From Sarcocystis neurona (lineage: Eukaryota; Apicomplexa; Conoidasida; Eucoccidiorida; Sarcocystidae): a DNA stretch of 64,000 bases. Made by a program: the position numbers and the translations under genes. The notes below the pieces were generated by a model that saw only the letters and a program-made list of their open reading frames with translations, ran no database searches and was not told the DNA's origin. The stretch spans positions 2,296,828 to 2,360,827 of the forward strand of contig KL647301.1 in NCBI GenBank assembly GCA_000727475.1, in the 5' to 3' direction. This document shows, one piece after another, positions 59,323 through 64,000 of the stretch (position 1 is the first letter of the stretch; every line of letters begins with the position of its first letter).

Positions 59323-61103
59323 CGTAGTGCTGCTGCTCGGTCTGGATGACCAAGGTCGTTTTTCAACTATTGCCGGTAAAGCCTACTACGCAACAACTGC
59401 GACACTGCTGATACAATCGCACCCAGCCATAGGAGGGGGCAATTCAGTATTTCCAGCGCACGAGCATCAGCAAGACGTTGTCAGATCTCTCTCCTCTCTT
59501 TTCGGGAGGACGCACCGTTGTGAAGCTGCTACGTCTTTCGTGAGATGAAAAGCTGCGTAAGATCTCCCAGTGGAGCCATCATCCACAGTATGTTGGCGTG
59601 ACTGGTGGGCAAACTGACTGGCCAACTGTAGCGATTAGATCGAACACTGGCGTTAAGTGAGGCTCGAGCGTGAATTACATGCACTCGCGTTGTGGTGCGT
59701 TTGCACGTTGGACGACATTTTTGGTGTATTTTAATACGAATTGACCGATACTCGGTTTTGTACGCAGTGCGAGGTACGGCTATGTAGTTTGCACCAACAT
59801 ATCATATATCACTAAAGAAACGCTTGAACCCACACTGCGCCGGGGGAAAGGTCACTGCAGAGGCAGCAGCGCACACTTTCTCACGATGCAGCAGCTCTTT
59901 CTCAGTAGACTGTCGCACCCAACACTGCCGACGTGGTCGCACATTACCGGAGGGTCGGCGGGCCCGCCGTCGGTGGTGAGCTGACCGGTGGCGGGATGAG
60001 GGATGGCAGGCTACCTGATGAAATAGCACACCATGAGCCTTCTCCTCACCCAAATGAGAACTGCTTTTCCAAAGAGGACGAGCTGTAAAACATATTCTGG
60101 TTAAACTATGACATGTCGTCTTCACTTTCGTCCGCAGCTACGCGCTGGAAGACCTGGTCTCGAGCGTGCGATTTAATTTGCAAGCAGGGCGAAGCGGGAC
60201 AAACCTACGTGAAGCCTGTCGCCCTTGCACTCGCTTTCAAGTCATAAAAACACGTCATAAACAAGTGGAAAACACTTCTGCAGAGCCGGATTTACACATA
60301 TGCCACAGCCACAATGCTACACTCTACTGGGGGTGGATGCGTCAGTGCGCGTGCGTACACCTCATCAGCGTGGTCAGTCTGCTTCGCTCGCCCCGCCTCG
60401 CCGCTGACTGACGACTGGACCCACCGGCATGAGATATACGGTTCCTTTTGTCACCTGCTAAGCTTCTTCGTGAAGTGCGACTCGGTGGTGTGATGCAAAC
60501 CGTGGCACTGTGGGGATGGATCCTTTACAACAGAAAACGCACGAGGATGGCAACCACCTAGTACAGCTTGCTTCCGCGCGTGCTTCTGTAGCAGCAAATC
60601 TCACACACACGGCACCGTTTACGTGCTTGTGCCACAAGCACCTAGTAGAGGGAGACATCACCTCCCTCTAAAGGCCACCCAGTATTCAGCATCTGGTGAG
60701 ATTCTCCAAAGCCATTCCTATTCATTCAGCGCGTAACAACAATTCTCGACTGTATGTTCCATATTCGTAACAGCACAAAAAGTGGTCGCCATGTCACCCA
60801 CTGCTCACGAGCCTACGTCTCCAGTGGACCAGGAGCTGGTCATATACGCGTAGTAGCCGAGAGATGAGAGAAGCTCTGTATCGCCGGAAAGCTCTGTCGG
60901 GGGTTCCCCTTAGTGACAAGGCGGAGTCACACGATCCATGTGAGGGAAGACTGCAGCCACAGGCAGATTTCAGCGTGCAGCTCGAAATTCTTGAAGACAT
61001 GACCGTGGAGGCGAGACTTGCCGTCGTTCCCAGTTGTGCCATCTCCAGCTTCCGATGCGGCGGCTAGGAGGTAACTCGTGAAGGCAGTTCTCCGCCTTGA
61101 AAA

Positions 61104-64000
61104 ATGCCGGTATGCAAGCGTCAGTCAGTCGGTTCGTGTTGTCCGACAACCGGCTCGGAGGGGCCACCGCTCCGTAGAACGAAACGTACGCACGGCTACT
61201 TGCTCGGCAATGTGCGCACGACTATCGCGGGCCACAAAGTCAGGACGTACAGTGCGCTGGTGCTGCTGGCAATGCTGCCACTGCTCTCTGGGTTGTGTGC
61301 TCTGGTTCCTCCCTGCATGGCAACGCGATCGGACAAAGTCGCACATGTAGATGGGGCTGCTGCTACCGGGGATATTCTGTCCTACGCTGGAATTCGAACT
61401 GGTGCCAAACACGAGGACGGTGATACCTCCTTTGAAGCACTTGACCTCCGCGAAGTGCTGTGGCAGACCAGTACAGCTCGTCAGAATGCAGACACGAAAG
61501 AAGACGCACAAAGACGCAGAACTAGCTCTATGGCAGTTCACGGTGCCCCGGAGGCTCACACGAACCTGGCAGAGTCACCGAAACAACAACCAAAACGAGC
61601 GGGGGTTCCCTTTGGGGTTTCCGTTAGAATGGTGGGGCAGAATGACCGGTCTCGAAAGGCAGGAAAGAGCAAAGTAGATAGGTCAGACGCACTTGTAGAA
61701 GGGGACACACCGCTCGAGTCACGTCAGACCCTATCGTCCCAACGATTCCACAAAAACAAACTCCTGGGAAGACCAGTGCACCAGCCTGGCTCGGAGGCGT
61801 CCGCTTTTCTTCTTGACGTGGTGCGCGAGTCGATCTTCACGATACCACACAAAACTGTGACACGATCCAATCTGCATCATGACCCCCCATATCGCGAGGA
61901 AGAATGGTCTTCGCGGTGGACGGCAGGGGGCAACAGGAAGCGACGGCGACAGGCAATGAAGACAAAATCCGTGCTTGTCGGAGAGGAAGCTGTGGGGGGC
62001 ACAGAAAGGCGCAACCTCACTGCGTTGACTTCCCACGACTCAGTGAAGCCTAGGGTAAACCAAAAGCGTACGGTAGTCACTGGAAAAAGAGAGACACCGT
62101 CTTTTTCGTATGTTACACTGGAACGAAAGGAAGAACGTGGAAGGAGGCTTTCTGTTGCGCAGTTTCCTTTGGAAGCAGGTGAGCTAAACACGGTGCAAGA
62201 AACTGGAGACTCTGTAGGTGCCAACGATGCCCAGATGGCTAAAACAGCGCTGCGCCCAGCTAACGAGACTCACACGCGTGCAGAGAGCTCTGCTCGAACC
62301 ACGGAAGACGGTGCGGCTATTGGGCCGGTAAAACGCAGCTTCCTTGAGCGCCTTCGGGATGAAGAAAAACTACACAGTCACGTCGACCAAGTCCTCAAAG
62401 TGGGGGCGAGAGAGGGGCGATTCCAAGTGCCTTTTCCGGCTCTGCGAAGAGAGCAACGGCAGAAGGTTCATCGTGGGGAGTTGGCGCAGTTGGTGGCGGT
62501 GGAGAACGAGGTGCACCAGCACCAACAGAGGAGCCTGGCTGAGCGTTTGGTGAGAGAGCTATACCATGTCTTCAAGCGAGCCGGCGAGAGAACCCAGAAC
62601 GACACTTCGGACTCGGAACCAGCTGATACGGTCGATGCATTGTCGGTCAAATATGGATTGTCAATTCCTTGGAGTAGAGACCTGCCTAATTATCAACAGT
62701 CACCTTCACAAAAGAATGTTTCGAAAAACAGCGGATATCCGCTGCGTAACGATCGCGTCCAGAAACAGAATCCCCCCAGCAAAACACTCTCAGGCCGCAA
62801 CTCCAAAGCGCACGGTATTGCAATCACGGCTTCTACACAAGTCAAAGGTCACCTGCGGGGAAATGGAGAGGGTCTCCCAACAGCAGCGACATCGGCCGTG
62901 GACGAGCTGGGTCGGCTTACGCAACAGAAGGGTCAACCGGTGAGACAACTCAAACGCACAGAAATACAGGTGGAAAGCCAGCGAGAGCATCCTATCTCCG
63001 ACAAAACCGAAGGACGTAGAGTAGATAGAGAATTGGACGAGAGGGTAACGAAGCAAGGGGAGTCAGGGAAACAGCAGCACACAATAAATGTTCACGGAAA
63101 AACCGATGCCCTGAGAGCGGCCACCGCATCCGCTGTGGACCACGGAAGAGAGGAGCTCCGCCGGCTGCAGCAGCAGGACGACAATCGTTTCGGGCGGCCC
63201 GGAGATCTAGAGGAGCAGTCAGATGCACGAGAAAACTTTCAAGTATTACATAGAGACGCAACCTTCCCCCACCGCAAGGAAAAAGAGGGTCGCGTGCGGG
63301 CCTGGGTGCAGACACTGCTGCATCAGCAGAGGGCACAGCTACAGAAGGAGCCTGACGGTTTGCGGGCCAACGAGTCGACGGCTGCCATTGAGGGTGCAAA
63401 GGATGAGCCCCTGCGAACGCAACAGCAAGGTGAGAAGGGTTTAACACGCGCGAAGCAAACTACGGACGAGATGCAGGCTCTGGGACACACGAAGGACACG
63501 CACGACAGTGCGAAGGATCACCACCAGCACGTGGCAGAGCAGAACATTCGGGAGCGTCCACACAGTCTCATCCACCAGCAGACAGCAACCCGTAAAACGC
63601 AGCTGGAGGCGATCACGGAGAAGCAGACGTCAGGCATAAGCACCGAAGTAAATGCGGAGTTCCAGCACATGCAGCAACAACAGGAGGAACACCTGCAACG
63701 AATGCAAGAGCTGCAAGAAGAGCTGCAGTCTGTGCGTCAAGCACAGGAGAAGGAAGGGAACGACACGTCCCGGCGGGAGGAGGAGATAGGGAAGAGTGTG
63801 CAGGAGCGTCTCGATGCGGCTCTGGAGCAGCAGCAGGCCCAGCTCCAGGAGGAGATCGAGCATCTCAAGGCGCAGGAGGCGCTAGCGGGGGGTAAGGAGG
63901 CGAGGAGGGAGCTGCGTCGGCTGCAGCAGCGACAGACTGAGCACCTCACACGAGTGAAGGAGATGCGCGAGGAGCTCCGGGCGCTACGCGAGAAATTAGC
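61104..64000 (+). CDS. Predicted secreted coiled-coil protein, 5' part, running off the right edge
   Basis: An in-frame TGA at 61098-61100 is followed by ATG at 61104 in a favourable AAAAATGCC context. The frame then stays open for 965 codons to the last base, so the gene is incomplete at the 3' end and intronless over 2.9 kb. After a basic N-terminus of about 50 residues, a hydrophobic stretch at about residues 51-72 (ALVLLAMLPLLSGLCALVPP) looks like a recessed signal peptide or signal anchor. The body is hydrophilic, rich in Arg, Lys, Gln and Ser. From about residue 660, and strongly from 830, it becomes Glu/Gln/Leu-rich with heptad-like spacing (LQRMQELQEELQ, LQEEIEHLKAQE, REELRALREKL), predicting a long coiled coil. 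I recognise no enzyme domain or named family. A secretory-organelle, inner-membrane or cytoskeletal protein are possible alternatives. Confidence 0.75.
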   Translation, partial: MPVCKRQSVGSCCPTTGSEGPPLRRTKRTHGYLLGNVRTTIAGHKVRTYSALVLLAMLPLLSGLCALVPPCMATRSDKVAHVDGAAATGDILSYAGIRTGAKHEDGDTSFEALDLREVLWQTSTARQNADTKEDAQRRRTSSMAVHGAPEAHTNLAESPKQQPKRAGVPFGVSVRMVGQNDRSRKAGKSKVDRSDALVEGDTPLESRQTLSSQRFHKNKLLGRPVHQPGSEASAFLLDVVRESIFTIPHKTVTRSNLHHDPPYREEEWSSRWTAGGNRKRRRQAMKTKSVLVGEEAVGGTERRNLTALTSHDSVKPRVNQKRTVVTGKRETPSFSYVTLERKEERGRRLSVAQFPLEAGELNTVQETGDSVGANDAQMAKTALRPANETHTRAESSARTTEDGAAIGPVKRSFLERLRDEEKLHSHVDQVLKVGAREGRFQVPFPALRREQRQKVHRGELAQLVAVENEVHQHQQRSLAERLVRELYHVFKRAGERTQNDTSDSEPADTVDALSVKYGLSIPWSRDLPNYQQSPSQKNVSKNSGYPLRNDRVQKQNPPSKTLSGRNSKAHGIAITASTQVKGHLRGNGEGLPTAATSAVDELGRLTQQKGQPVRQLKRTEIQVESQREHPISDKTEGRRVDRELDERVTKQGESGKQQHTINVHGKTDALRAATASAVDHGREELRRLQQQDDNRFGRPGDLEEQSDARENFQVLHRDATFPHRKEKEGRVRAWVQTLLHQQRAQLQKEPDGLRANESTAAIEGAKDEPLRTQQQGEKGLTRAKQTTDEMQALGHTKDTHDSAKDHHQHVAEQNIRERPHSLIHQQTATRKTQLEAITEKQTSGISTEVNAEFQHMQQQQEEHLQRMQELQEELQSVRQAQEKEGNDTSRREEEIGKSVQERLDAALEQQQAQLQEEIEHLKAQEALAGGKEARRELRRLQQRQTEHLTRVKEMREELRALREKL

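Larger units (their letters stand above)
57052..61103. other. Repeat-poor spacer with retroelement debris
   Basis: About 4 kb without a convincing intact gene. It holds a probable reverse transcriptase remnant (58330-58660) and a 105-bp tandem duplication (59118-59322). The 5' untranslated regions of the two flanking divergent genes (57051 minus, 61104 plus) are expected at its ends. The remaining open frames are short and mutually overlapping. Confidence 0.55.

Noticed and set aside
63630..63949. Leu/Ser-rich minus-strand frames near the right edge
   Set aside because: They are the antisense of the Glu/Gln coiled-coil codons of the plus-strand gene.
1..64000. tRNA, rRNA, CRISPR array, telomeric repeat
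   Set aside because: I found no cloverleaf with a matching B-box, no rRNA-like block, no regularly spaced identical repeats with unique spacers, and no TTTAGGG-type arrays; absence by eye is not proof for tRNAs.

Overview
The window looks like nuclear DNA of a coccidian apicomplexan of the Eimeriidae, most likely an Eimeria species. Cyclospora is the main alternative. The evidence is spliceosomal genes with GT..AG introns, CAG/GCA runs open in several frames on both strands, introns packed with TA/TG microsatellites, and proteins with long Ala/Gln/Ser stretches. Nothing points to bacterial organisation: there are no operons or Shine-Dalgarno sites.

Layout from left to right. (1) 2-3379 (+): large unrecognised open frame entering from the left edge. 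(2) 3380-6691: non-coding, with a 69-bp tandem duplication. (3) 6692-22806 (+): a 13-exon gene for the spliceosome-associated armadillo protein CTNNBL1, rebuilt exon by exon with consistent phase (718 residues) and spread over 16 kb by repeat-filled introns. (4) 22807-26386: convergent intergenic region. (5) 26387-29836 (-): a three-exon CELF/Bruno-type RNA-binding protein with the order RRM, WW, RRM. (6) 29837-35322: repeat-poor spacer. (7) 35323-51399 (-): a major facilitator superfamily transporter in at least nine exons, with a ~550-residue hydrophilic N-terminal extension and a very long low-complexity central loop. (8) 51400-56025: repeat-poor spacer with a probable decayed RNase H. (9) 56026-57051 (-): intronless gene for a predicted secreted or membrane-anchored protein. 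(10) 57052-61103: spacer with a probable decayed Ty3/gypsy reverse transcriptase and a 105-bp tandem duplication. (11) 61104-64000 (+): an intronless, uninterrupted frame leaving the right edge, encoding a predicted secreted coiled-coil protein.

The sequence alternates between repeat-rich blocks (about 3.8-29 kb and 35.3-51.4 kb), which hold conserved multi-exon housekeeping genes, and repeat-poor blocks (about 0-3.4, 29.8-35.3 and 52-64 kb), which hold intronless, lineage-specific frames and retroelement debris. This resembles the segmented chromosomes described for Eimeria tenella. Two of the three conserved genes concern RNA processing (CTNNBL1 and CELF); the third is a transporter. There is no evidence that they act as a unit.

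Limits: homology calls come from reading translations against remembered family consensus, not from searches. Splice sites were accepted where donor, acceptor, phase and protein family all agreed. The central loop of the transporter (41794-43108) could not be resolved.
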